Assembly (NCBI GenBank): GCA_030642225.1
Contig: DAOWOC010000068.1
Coordinates: 1 to 6,373 of the forward strand
Direction: 5' to 3'
Origin: Deltaproteobacteria bacterium
Lineage (GTDB): Bacteria > Desulfobacterota > DAOWOC01
Length of the DNA: 6,373 nucleotides
The notes under the pieces are model-generated. The model was not told where the DNA came from. It searched no databases and saw only the letters and a list, made by a program, of their open reading frames with translations. A program made the position numbers and the translations under genes. Positions 1-5,628 of this stretch are shown one piece after another. Position 1 is the stretch's first letter. Each line of letters begins with the position of its first letter.

Positions 1-120
1 CAGCGTAGTTATAATCGTCTGCGATTATGTTTAAATTCCCGTTTTATTTACGAGGTTAACGAGAAATCCTCGACATGCAACTAATACTTCAACTGTCCCC
101 GTCGAAACCTGTTCGCCCCC
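1..120 (-). ncRNA. ssrA: tmRNA (transfer-messenger RNA), 5' part, truncated by window edge
   Basis: tmRNA rescues ribosomes stalled on broken mRNAs: it enters the A site as an alanyl-tRNA mimic with SmpB and then supplies a short reading frame for a degradation tag. On the minus strand the 5' end reads GGGGGCGAACAGGTTTCGAC, the usual start of the tRNA-like domain, with a 7-nt acceptor strand. Pseudoknot PK1 can be drawn: CGAGG (72-68) pairs with CCTCG (55-51), and TTCTCG (65-60) in its loop pairs with CGGGAA (41-36), with one G-U pair. The resume codon is GCA at 22-20, preceded by ATAATC, and the tag begins A-D-D-Y-N-Y-A before the edge. This resembles the E. coli tag start ANDENYA. A sixth G at 121 leaves the mature end uncertain by one base. 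The 3' half, CCA end and other pseudoknots lie outside the window. It follows smpB, its protein partner. Confidence 0.96.
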
Positions 121-142
121 CTTTCCTGATAATTATTCTTTT

Positions 143-176
143 ATTATAATTTAATTACATTAAAAGTCCATGTCAA
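143..176 (-). promoter_or_regulatory. candidate sigma70 promoter for ssrA
   Basis: A perfect -35 hexamer TTGACA lies at 176-171. With 17-bp spacing the -10 is TAAATT (153-148, 4 of 6 matches). A perfect TATAAT sits at 148-143 but with a 22-bp spacer, so TAAATT is the better-spaced choice. Transcription would begin around 140, about 20 nt before the mature tmRNA 5' end, which suits 5' processing by RNase P. The sequence sits between the smpB stop and ssrA. Read-through from smpB is also possible, because no terminator is visible between them. Confidence 0.6.
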
Positions 177-185
177 TAGATAAAA

Positions 186-677
186 TTAAAGTTCGTGATG
201 TGTCTTATCTTTAATAGCTTTTTCCATCTCTCTTTTTTGTGTCTTACGTTTTAATGTCTCCCTTTTATCATAAAACTTTTTCCCCTTGGCAAGGGCAACC
301 TCAACCTTTGCAAAACCTTTTTTATTAAAATAAATCCGTAATGGTATCAATGAATAACCACGCTCATTAATCTTTCCGGTTATTTTCCTGATCTCCTGTT
401 TTTTCATCAGGAGTTTTCGTTTACGTAAAGGATCATGATTATCATAAAAACTGTGTGAATATGGACTGATATGACAATTGACAAGCCATAATTCGCCATT
501 ATTTATTTTTGCATAACTATCACTTAAACTCGCCTTCCCAAGACGTAGTGACTTTACCTCTGTCCCGTACAGAACAAGTCCGGCCTCAAATAAATCCTCT
601 ATGGAATATTCCACTCTGGCTTTTTTGTTCTGTGCTACATTTCGGAATTCAGGCTTTTTTTTATTTTTTTTTGCCAT
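186..677 (-). CDS. smpB: SsrA-binding protein SmpB
   Basis: SmpB binds the tRNA-like domain of tmRNA and is needed for trans-translation on stalled ribosomes in the cytoplasm. The 163-residue product matches the family length (about 150-165). Conserved blocks are an N-terminal basic segment with NKKA (17-20), GTEVKSLR (38-45), HISPY (69-73), RKRKLLM (85-91) and the C-terminal decoding-centre tail GKKFYDKRE (132-140) followed by basic helix residues. I chose ATG at 677 because it gives the usual MAKK start. A TTG at 689, overlapping the ptsI stop as TTGA, would add only four residues. No clear Shine-Dalgarno precedes the ATG, and the gap to ptsI is 8 nt, so translation is probably coupled to ptsI. 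The codons after the start form A9-T-A8. The gene lies next to ssrA, a common pairing for these two partners. Confidence 0.97.
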   Translation of the reverse strand: MAKKNKKKPEFRNVAQNKKARVEYSIEDLFEAGLVLYGTEVKSLRLGKASLSDSYAKINNGELWLVNCHISPYSHSFYDNHDPLRKRKLLMKKQEIRKITGKINERGYSLIPLRIYFNKKGFAKVEVALAKGKKFYDKRETLKRKTQKREMEKAIKDKTHHEL

Positions 678-685
678 AAAAAATA

Positions 686-2470
686 TCAATCAAGGATGGA
701 GCTGACTTTATATGTTGGAAAATCATCAGGAAACAATGGCACTACATTTTCCAGCAAATATTTATTTACATCAGAGGCAGTGGACAATAAAGATATATCA
801 TCTAAAAATAACTTTGCCTGGGCCATGGATATTTGTCTTATTATCTTTTTAACACGGGGGACAGAAAAAGGATTCATGCTGAGACCATCCAAACCCAATC
901 CAAGAAGGATAGGAACATACATGGGCTCTCCTGCCATTTCTCCGCAGATGGTGACAGGTATACCCTGATTATGACCTGCATCCACAATTTGTCTGATCAT
1001 ACGAAGCACTGCCGGGTGTAGTGGATCATAAAGATGAGCAACATTTTTATTAACCCTGTCAATTGCAAGCGAATACTGGATAAGATCATTTGTCCCGATG
1101 CTGAAAAAATCCACCTCACGGGCAAGCAGGTCAGCTATAACCATGGCGGAAGGGACCTCAATAAGCAGGCCGATCTTCATATCTTCATCAAAAGGCTGGT
1201 TCTCCTGACGCAGGTCATTTTTAACCTCCTCAAGCACTGACTTGGCCTGACGTATCTCATTGACGCCTGAGATCATAGGGAACATTAAATTTATGTTTTT
1301 ACATATACTGCTTGCCCTTAAAATAGCCCTTAACTGCGTTTTGAATATACCTCGCTCCCTGAGGCAGAATCGTATGGCACGAAGTCCCATTGCAGGGTTT
1401 GTTTCTGTATCCGGAAAAAGATGGGCAGCAAATTTATCACCCCCTATATCAAGTGTTCTTATGGTATTTATCTTAGGGTAGATAATCTCTGCGATCTCCC
1501 TGTAATCACTATAAAGCTCATCTTCAGAAGGGAGTTCTTTATTGTTCATATAAAGGAATTCAGTACGATAAAGCCCTATGCCTTCTGCTCCACGATCAAT
1601 TACCGATACAACCTCCTCAAGAAGCTCCACATTGGCCATGACATTAATACGGTAATGATCGGTTGTTTCTGCAGGCAGATGTGATTCTCTTACAATCCTC
1701 GCACTGTAGGCCTCAAAACGTTCCTGTTGTTCATAATACTTCTGCAGAGTATCACTGTCAGGGTCTACTATCACCATGCCGGTGGCCCCATCAAGTATCA
1801 GCAGCTCATTATCATTTATCTCCTGTATTACATTTTCAAGGCCAACGATGGCTGGTATTTCAAATGCCCGGGCAACAATGGCAGTATGCGATGTTTTTCC
1901 TCCAAGGCTTGTAATAAAGGCCATTGTTTCACCAACATGGAGTCTTGCTGTATCAATAGGCGACAAATCATCTGCCACGATAATATAACGTCCATTCAAT
2001 TTCTCAAGGCTCTGCTCTTCTTTACCTGTGAGATTATTCATTATATGTTCTGACACATATTTAACATCATGAATGCGACTCTTTAAATAATCATCGTCTA
2101 TATTTGCAAACATCTCCCTGATATCTTCAATGCACTTTAACAACGCCCATTCAGCATTGATATTTTCATCCATTATTTTTGAACAGGTAGTGTCATAAAT
2201 CATAATATCCTTTGCAAGCAGGATATATGCATCAACAATATGAGACTGCTCCCTGTATTTTTCAGGGATAAGCGTCTTTACCTGTTCGAGATCATTAACA
2301 GCCATTAAGACGGCTTTTTTGAATCTTTCAACCTCTTTTGATATGTCCTCTTTTTGAAGAAAAATATGTTTTTGAGCCTTTACCTTTTTTTTATTGACAA
2401 GACAAGCTCTTCCTATTGCAAACCCTGGAGATACGCCAATTCCATATAAAATCTTATTTTCTCCTGGCAT
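686..2470 (-). CDS. ptsI: Phosphoenolpyruvate-protein phosphotransferase (PTS Enzyme I)
   Basis: Enzyme I takes phosphate from phosphoenolpyruvate on a histidine and passes it to HPr, the first step of the PTS phosphorelay in the cytoplasm. The product has 594 residues, slightly longer than E. coli EI (575). Visible in order are an N-terminal HPr-binding/phosphohistidine region with GGKTSHTAIVAR (active His195), the PEP-binding barrel signature GIGLYRTEFLYM (297-308, with Arg302), DIGGDKF (341-347), NPAMGLRAIR (358-367), LIEVP (436-440, metal ligand Glu438), GTNDLIQYSLAIDR (459-472, metal ligand Asp462) and ICGEMAGEP (508-516, catalytic Cys509). All key residues are present, so it should be active. 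The ATG at 2470 is 6 nt after the ptsH stop and has a Shine-Dalgarno sequence inside the ptsH end. No Enzyme II gene is seen, so a regulatory or partial PTS elsewhere in the genome is possible. Confidence 0.98.
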   Translation of the reverse strand: MPGENKILYGIGVSPGFAIGRACLVNKKKVKAQKHIFLQKEDISKEVERFKKAVLMAVNDLEQVKTLIPEKYREQSHIVDAYILLAKDIMIYDTTCSKIMDENINAEWALLKCIEDIREMFANIDDDYLKSRIHDVKYVSEHIMNNLTGKEEQSLEKLNGRYIIVADDLSPIDTARLHVGETMAFITSLGGKTSHTAIVARAFEIPAIVGLENVIQEINDNELLILDGATGMVIVDPDSDTLQKYYEQQERFEAYSARIVRESHLPAETTDHYRINVMANVELLEEVVSVIDRGAEGIGLYRTEFLYMNNKELPSEDELYSDYREIAEIIYPKINTIRTLDIGGDKFAAHLFPDTETNPAMGLRAIRFCLRERGIFKTQLRAILRASSICKNINLMFPMISGVNEIRQAKSVLEEVKNDLRQENQPFDEDMKIGLLIEVPSAMVIADLLAREVDFFSIGTNDLIQYSLAIDRVNKNVAHLYDPLHPAVLRMIRQIVDAGHNQGIPVTICGEMAGEPMYVPILLGLGLDGLSMNPFSVPRVKKIIRQISMAQAKLFLDDISLLSTASDVNKYLLENVVPLFPDDFPTYKVSSILD

Positions 2471-2476
2471 TGTTAT

Positions 2477-2755
2477 TTATCTCCCTTCACCGAATTTATC
2501 GCCTATAAGTCGACCTATCTGTTCAATAGCGCTTTCAGCATCCCTGCCTATGGCCTTAACCTGAATTTGAGTGCCCTTCATGCAGGCAAGTGTTAAAAGA
2601 CCAAGTATGGATTTGGCATCCACCTCACTTTCCCCTTTTAAAAATTTTATCTCAGATTGAAATTTTTCAGCAAGCTGAACCAGTTTTGATGCTGCTCTTG
2701 CGTGAAGGCCCAATTCATTTACAATAGTAAAGGTGTTTAGTATTTCCTGTTTCAT
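2477..2755 (-). CDS. ptsH: HPr family phosphocarrier protein
   Basis: HPr carries phosphate from Enzyme I to sugar-specific or regulatory IIA proteins. The 92-residue product is near the usual 85-90. The active-site motif LGLHARAASKLV puts the phosphorylatable histidine at 18. The second conserved block DAKSILGLLTLAC carries Ser49, equivalent to regulatory Ser46 of Gram-positive HPr, with the flanking K-S-I/L context that HPr kinase recognises. Control by an HprK elsewhere in the genome is therefore possible but not shown here. The ATG at 2755 is the only sensible start and gives a standard N-terminus. The nearest AGGA is about 15 nt upstream, which is weak. It is the first gene of the ptsH-ptsI-smpB unit, with a promoter candidate about 50 nt upstream, and ends 6 nt before ptsI. 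Confidence 0.97.
   Translation of the reverse strand: MKQEILNTFTIVNELGLHARAASKLVQLAEKFQSEIKFLKGESEVDAKSILGLLTLACMKGTQIQVKAIGRDAESAIEQIGRLIGDKFGEGR
2481..2487 (-). promoter_or_regulatory. ribosome binding site for ptsI
   Basis: AAGGGAG lies in the last codons of ptsH, 10 nt before the ptsI ATG. It supports the start at 2470 and suggests the two genes are translated together. Confidence 0.7.
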
Positions 2756-2801
2756 GATTTCTATCTTTATTCCTGTCTGTATTTATAAAAAATGTTGTAA
2801 A

Positions 2802-2830
2802 AATATAATTTGTTTTTGTAAATTTGTCAT
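2802..2830 (-). promoter_or_regulatory. candidate sigma70 promoter for ptsH-ptsI-smpB
   Basis: The -35 ATGACA (2830-2825, 5 of 6) and -10 TATATT (2807-2802, 5 of 6) are separated by exactly 17 bp. The start would be near 2795, giving a leader of about 40 nt before ptsH. A second, weaker pair, TTGATT (2866-2861) and TATTAT (2843-2838), also has 17-bp spacing. AT-rich DNA yields such matches easily, so this rests on position as well as sequence: it is the only gap in the window large enough for a promoter between protein genes. Confidence 0.55.
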
Positions 2831-2846
2831 TTTTTTCATAATACAT

Positions 2847-2858
2847 TATTTGCAAATA
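2847..2858. other. 12-bp perfect palindrome TATTTGCAAATA, possible operator
   Basis: The sequence is its own reverse complement over 12 bp. It lies 16 bp upstream of the -35 of the better ptsH promoter and inside the spacer of the weaker one. That placement would suit a dimeric regulator, but no regulator is identified and a chance occurrence in AT-rich DNA is possible. Confidence 0.3.
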
Positions 2859-2892
2859 CAAATCAAAAAAATGCGATATCATATGTACCACT

Positions 2893-2908
2893 AAAAAAAT
2901 ATTTTTTT
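2893..2908. repeat. 16-bp A/T palindrome (A7-TA-T7) after yraN
   Basis: Seven A, then TA, then seven T form a perfect palindrome 15 nt past the yraN stop, in the gap between the two operons. It has no GC pairs, so a stable terminator hairpin is unlikely. An intrinsically bent or easily melted DNA element is as plausible. No other terminator is seen after yraN. Confidence 0.35.
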
Positions 2909-2923
2909 CTGTATAGGCAGCGA

Positions 2924-3250
2924 TTAAGTACCCTCTACGGCATTTTTAATCCATTTAACGGATGGCTGTTTTTTATCCTCTTTATATACGGCAACAACAT
3001 CAATCCTTTTATCAAGACCGCTTTTGGGTCGTGTCTTTATATAATAATTAGCAATCCTGATAAGTTTTGCCTGCTTTGCCATGGTTACAGCTTCCTCGGG
3101 GAGACCGAATAAAAAATTTTTTCTGGTCTTAACCTCAACAAAAACCAGTGTATCACCATCTATGGCAATAATATCCATCTCTCCCAAACGGCACCTGTAA
3201 TTACGTTCAAGAATCTTTAAACCATTTTGGACCAGAAAAGAAACCGCCAA
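2924..3250 (-). CDS. yraN: YraN/UPF0102 family protein, nuclease-like; 5' end uncertain
   Basis: UPF0102 proteins have a restriction-endonuclease-like fold of uncertain function and often follow rnhB, as here. The core GEMDIIAIDGDTLVFVEVKTR-type block (residues 23-43 from the TTG) has the expected Asp26 and Glu39-Val-Lys41 catalytic-type residues, and RIDVVAV follows at 82-88. The listed start is TTG at 3250, the only usual start codon in the open frame, with AGGAAGG 7 nt before it. The family N-terminus, however, continues upstream: the same frame back to about 3292 encodes NNIRLGQEGETLA, containing the conserved G-x-x-G-E. An ATG at 3294, 3 nt past the rnhB stop, is out of frame with it by one base at an A9 run. 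One more A would give a 123-residue protein of normal family length. So the gene either starts unusually, is frameshifted, or carries a sequencing error. Confidence 0.85.
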   Translation of the reverse strand: MAVSFLVQNGLKILERNYRCRLGEMDIIAIDGDTLVFVEVKTRKNFLFGLPEEAVTMAKQAKLIRIANYYIKTRPKSGLDKRIDVVAVYKEDKKQPSVKWIKNAVEGT

Positions 3251-3281
3251 TGTCTCGCCTTCCTGCCCAAGTCTTATATTA

Positions 3282-3294
3282 TTTTTTTTTCCAT
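3282..3294 (-). other. ATG plus A9 run out of frame with yraN (putative frameshift or slippage site)
   Basis: On the minus strand ATG (3294-3292) is followed by G and nine A (3290-3282). Read as written it gives M-E-K-K-I-I and a stop. With ten A it would read M-E-K-K-N-N-I-R-L-G-Q-E-G-E, joining the yraN frame exactly at the family's N-terminal motif. Homopolymer indel in the assembly, a real mutation and transcriptional slippage all fit. Confidence 0.7.
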
Positions 3295-3297
3295 TAT

Positions 3298-3924
3298 TCA
3301 GGAGTTGACACCCCTAAAGGTATTTCTGTGGACAGGCGACTTACCATATTTTTTTAGTGCCATACGGTGTTCTTTTGTGGGGTATCCCATATTTTTTTTA
3401 AAATTATAAAAGGGATAAAGAGCATTATAGCCCTCCATAATACGATCCCTGAATACCTTGGCAATGATTGATGCCGCAGCCACGGAAATACTGATGCCAT
3501 CACCACCCACTATGGATTGCTGATGAATTGATAAATCAGGGATTATAAATTTCCCATCAACAAGGATCATGTCCGGGATATAATCCAGACCTTTAACTGC
3601 TCTTTGCATAGCAAGCAAACTCGCCTTCAGGATATTAATCGTTTCAATTTCTCTTACTGAAGCAACTCCCACGCCTACAGACAAGGCTTCACGATGTATA
3701 CGCGTAAACAGCTTAAGCCTTTTTGTCTTTGAAAGCCTCTTGGAATCATTAACACCGTATATATTATCTTTTAATATTACAGCCGCAGCAACAACAGGAC
3801 CGGCAAGGGGACCTCTCCCAGCCTCATCAACGCCAGCCACAACATGATAACCATTCAGGTTCGCATCCATCTCATATTCATTATCAGGCAGTCTGAGATT
3901 ATTTTTTTTGGATTTGATTGCCAT
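3298..3924 (-). CDS. rnhB: Ribonuclease HII
   Basis: RNase HII cuts the RNA strand of RNA/DNA hybrids and starts removal of single ribonucleotides from DNA. The product has 208 residues, close to E. coli RnhB (198). The first motif VAGVDEAGRGPLAGP holds catalytic Asp33 and Glu34 and the GRG loop that recognises the RNA-DNA junction. NDSKRLS follows at 59-65, VDGK at 122-125 with Asp123, GGDGISISVAAASIIAK (140-156) with Asp142, and the late GYPTKEH motif at 180-186. The four acidic residues match those of the E. coli enzyme (D16, E17, D108, D126) by hand alignment. About 25 residues precede the core, a short basic extension. ATG at 3924 follows rplS by 15 AT-only nt with no Shine-Dalgarno sequence. 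Codons 6-8 form an A8 run. yraN starts within or just after its end. Confidence 0.97.
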   Translation of the reverse strand: MAIKSKKNNLRLPDNEYEMDANLNGYHVVAGVDEAGRGPLAGPVVAAAVILKDNIYGVNDSKRLSKTKRLKLFTRIHREALSVGVGVASVREIETINILKASLLAMQRAVKGLDYIPDMILVDGKFIIPDLSIHQQSIVGGDGISISVAAASIIAKVFRDRIMEGYNALYPFYNFKKNMGYPTKEHRMALKKYGKSPVHRNTFRGVNS

Positions 3925-3939
3925 ATATTTTAAAAAATA

Positions 3940-4281
3940 TTATCTAAGCTCTTTAAGACGTGCTGCCTTGCCACGTAATGCCCTTAAATAATAAAGTTTT
4001 GCGCGCCGGACCTTGCCACGGGAGACTAATTCTATCTTTTCAATCATTGGAGAATGAAAAGGAAATATCCTTTCAACACCAACGCCGTATGAGACCTTGC
4101 GTACTGTGAAAGACGCACCCATTCTGCCATTTCTCTTTGATATAACAACTCCCTGGAATATCTGGATACGTTCTTTTTCTCCCTCTGTAATTCTAACATA
4201 AACCTTGACAGTATCCCCTGATTTAAAAACAGGCAAATCATATCTCATCTCGCCTGATTCTAAATTTTCTATAATATTCAT
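3940..4281 (-). CDS. rplS: 50S ribosomal protein L19
   Basis: L19 lies at the interface of the large and small subunits. The product has 113 residues, the normal size. It shows [20 protein letters not shown] (21-40), the signature [18 protein letters not shown] (61-78) and the basic C-terminal tail [20 protein letters not shown] (91-110). The frame is open to 4347, but the ATG at 4281 gives the standard MNIIENLE start. It also has GGAGG 9 nt upstream, while the longer version would add 22 residues foreign to the family and overlap the preceding gene. The spacing to the upstream methyltransferase is 19 nt. In the usual rpsP-rimM-trmD-rplS operon the ribosomal proteins are made in larger amounts than the enzymes, which agrees with the strong ribosome binding site here. 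Confidence 0.98.
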   Translation of the reverse strand: MNIIENLESGEMRYDLPVFKSGDTVKVYVRITEGEKERIQIFQGVVISKRNGRMGASFTVRKVSYGVGVERIFPFHSPMIEKIELVSRGKVRRAKLYYLRALRGKAARLKELR

Positions 4282-4290
4282 AACCTTAAT

Positions 4291-4295
4291 CCTCC
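4291..4295 (-). promoter_or_regulatory. strong ribosome binding site deciding the rplS start
   Basis: GGAGG lies 9 nt before the ATG at 4281, in the short gap after the methyltransferase gene. It is the best Shine-Dalgarno sequence in the window and supports the shorter rplS reading frame. Confidence 0.85.
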
Positions 4296-4300
4296 AATTT

Positions 4301-4921
4301 TCACGATCGTCCAAGGAGACGATCCAGAATAATCGCTCCGGCTGCACGTACCGACAAATGATTATATCCTCCGGCGCCCTTAACAGGTGCCAGCTGCAAT
4401 GCCCCTTTTAAATTTAAAATCTGGGGGGCCAATCCCGATGCCGTACCCAAAAGCATGGCAACAGGAAATTTCCCTGTAATAATTCTTTTTGCCATATTAA
4501 AATTTATGCATCCTGAGACATTACGTGCAGATGTCACAATTATTCCAGGGGCCATATTATGGCAATGTTCAATATCTTCAAGCATCGCATCAAGCGATGC
4601 AACAACCTTAACCATGGAAAGGGCTTTTTTCCTGTCTAAATTCAATAAACCAGCGGGCCCTTGCGTCCAATGACTTATCAATGTTTCTGCCAGTTTTATC
4701 TGATCTTCAAGAGGAGTAATTACATAATAACCTCCCAGTCCATATGTCATGGCTATACGGGCAAGATCATGGATGTCCAGATTTGTCACCGCTGAGGCTA
4801 CACACTCCCCATTTTTATTCAATACCGGATAATGAATCAGGCCTATATATAAATTTGAGGCATTTGAATTATTTTTCCCCGTAAATAAGCTGTATTTTCT
4901 CCTTTCAGAACAATAACGCAT
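4301..4921 (-). CDS. SPOUT-type RNA methyltransferase (Methyltrn_RNA_4-like), target unknown
   Basis: The protein resembles the small SAM-dependent RNA methyltransferase family found between trmD and rplS in Desulfobacterota (Methyltrn_RNA_4, recalled as PF09936). Its substrate is not known to me. The family start [16 protein letters not shown] is at about 24-39, followed by [20 protein letters not shown] (43-62) and YYVITPL (65-71). The C-terminal SAM-binding knot region has LLGTASGLA (157-165) and [20 protein letters not shown] (184-203), as expected for a SPOUT fold. ATG at 4921, 17 nt after trmD, is the only usual in-frame start, but it puts about 23 residues of atypical, Cys- and Asn-containing sequence before the family start and has no clear Shine-Dalgarno. 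The neighbours suggest a tRNA or rRNA target. Function is by family resemblance; the N-terminus is uncertain. Confidence 0.88.
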   Translation of the reverse strand: MRYCSERRKYSLFTGKNNSNASNLYIGLIHYPVLNKNGECVASAVTNLDIHDLARIAMTYGLGGYYVITPLEDQIKLAETLISHWTQGPAGLLNLDRKKALSMVKVVASLDAMLEDIEHCHNMAPGIIVTSARNVSGCINFNMAKRIITGKFPVAMLLGTASGLAPQILNLKGALQLAPVKGAGGYNHLSVRAAGAIILDRLLGRS

Positions 4922-4938
4922 ATTACAAAACCAAATAT

Positions 4939-5628
4939 TTAACAGTCACTTAGATTATGAACAAGGTCAGGGCGTATTTTTTCTGTACGCTCTAAAGACA
5001 TCATGCGCCGCCACGTCTCTATTTTTTTATGATCTCCAGATAAAAGGATATCAGGCACTTCCTTATCCATAAAAACCCTGGGTCTGGTATATTGAGGATA
5101 TTCTAAAAGACCTTTTGAAAAACTCTCATCTCCTGATGATGCAGGATTTCCCAATACCCCGGGAACCAGCCTTGCAACCGCATCTGCCACAACCATTGCC
5201 GCAAGCTCTCCGCCAGTCAGGATGTAATCTCCAACTGATATTTCTTCATCAATATAATGCTGACGGATCCTTTCATCAACCCCTTCATAACGCCCGCACA
5301 ACAGAGTTATATCCGAATATTCACTCAATTCAGAAGCTATTTTATGATTAAACACCCTGCCATGAGCCCCCATTAATATAACCCTTGTCATAGGGAATCT
5401 GTCCCTGGAATGACAAATTGCCCTGTAAACAGGTTCGGGCTTCATAACCATACCATCACCGCCGCCAAAAGGCCGGTCATCAACAATACGATGCCTGCCT
5501 TCTGTAAAATCTCTGATATTTACAAAACCAAAACTTAAAAATTTTTTTTCCTGTGCCCTCTTTAAAATACTTTCACCAAAATAGGAAGAAAACATCTCGG
5601 GGAAAAGGGTTAAAATCTCAAAATGCAT
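4939..5628 (-). CDS. trmD: tRNA (guanine-37-N1)-methyltransferase TrmD
   Basis: TrmD transfers a methyl group from SAM to N1 of G37 next to the anticodon, which prevents +1 frameshifting. The 229-residue product has the family's motifs: DDRPFGGGDGMVMK (50-63), LLCGRYEGVDERI (109-121), ISVGDYILTGGELAAMV (130-146), the linker ending GLLEYPQYTRP (173-183) and LLSGDHKKIETWR near the C-terminus. The first part forms the knotted SAM-binding SPOUT domain and the rest the tRNA-binding domain. By ungapped alignment Arg153 matches catalytic Arg154 of the H. influenzae enzyme, but the residue matching catalytic Asp169 is Glu168 (D-E-S-F instead of the usual E-D-S-F). The ATG at 5628 overlaps the rimM end by 11 nt with only a weak Shine-Dalgarno, so translation is probably coupled to rimM. 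Confidence 0.98.
   Translation of the reverse strand: MHFEILTLFPEMFSSYFGESILKRAQEKKFLSFGFVNIRDFTEGRHRIVDDRPFGGGDGMVMKPEPVYRAICHSRDRFPMTRVILMGAHGRVFNHKIASELSEYSDITLLCGRYEGVDERIRQHYIDEEISVGDYILTGGELAAMVVADAVARLVPGVLGNPASSGDESFSKGLLEYPQYTRPRVFMDKEVPDILLSGDHKKIETWRRMMSLERTEKIRPDLVHNLSDC

Noticed and set aside
678..689. TTG start of smpB at 689, overlapping the ptsI stop as TTGA.
   Set aside because: It adds only M-I-F-F ahead of the normal MAKK start and has no better ribosome binding site. It remains possible through coupling, but ATG 677 is preferred.
696..2053. Several plus-strand open frames of 60-108 codons opposite ptsI.
   Set aside because: They are antisense to a complete, motif-rich ptsI and show no family features or ribosome binding context.
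2715..2882. A 55-codon minus-strand frame starting ATG at 2882, filling the gap before ptsH and overlapping its first 41 nt out of frame.
   Set aside because: It has no Shine-Dalgarno, is made of AT-rich low-complexity codons, covers the promoter candidates and matches no family I recognise.
2891..2920. Rho-independent terminator after yraN, from the A7-TA-T7 palindrome or the weak CTG...CAG pairing beside it.
   Set aside because: The palindrome has no GC pairs and the CTG/CAG stem is only 3 bp, so no stable hairpin with a U tract can be drawn.
4044..4241. A 65-codon minus-strand frame inside rplS in another frame.
   Set aside because: The overlapping rplS frame encodes a full canonical L19; the other frame shows no recognisable motif.
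4282..4347. Longer rplS frame starting at 4347.
   Set aside because: It would add 22 non-family residues and overlap the methyltransferase; GGAGG and the standard MNII start support 4281.
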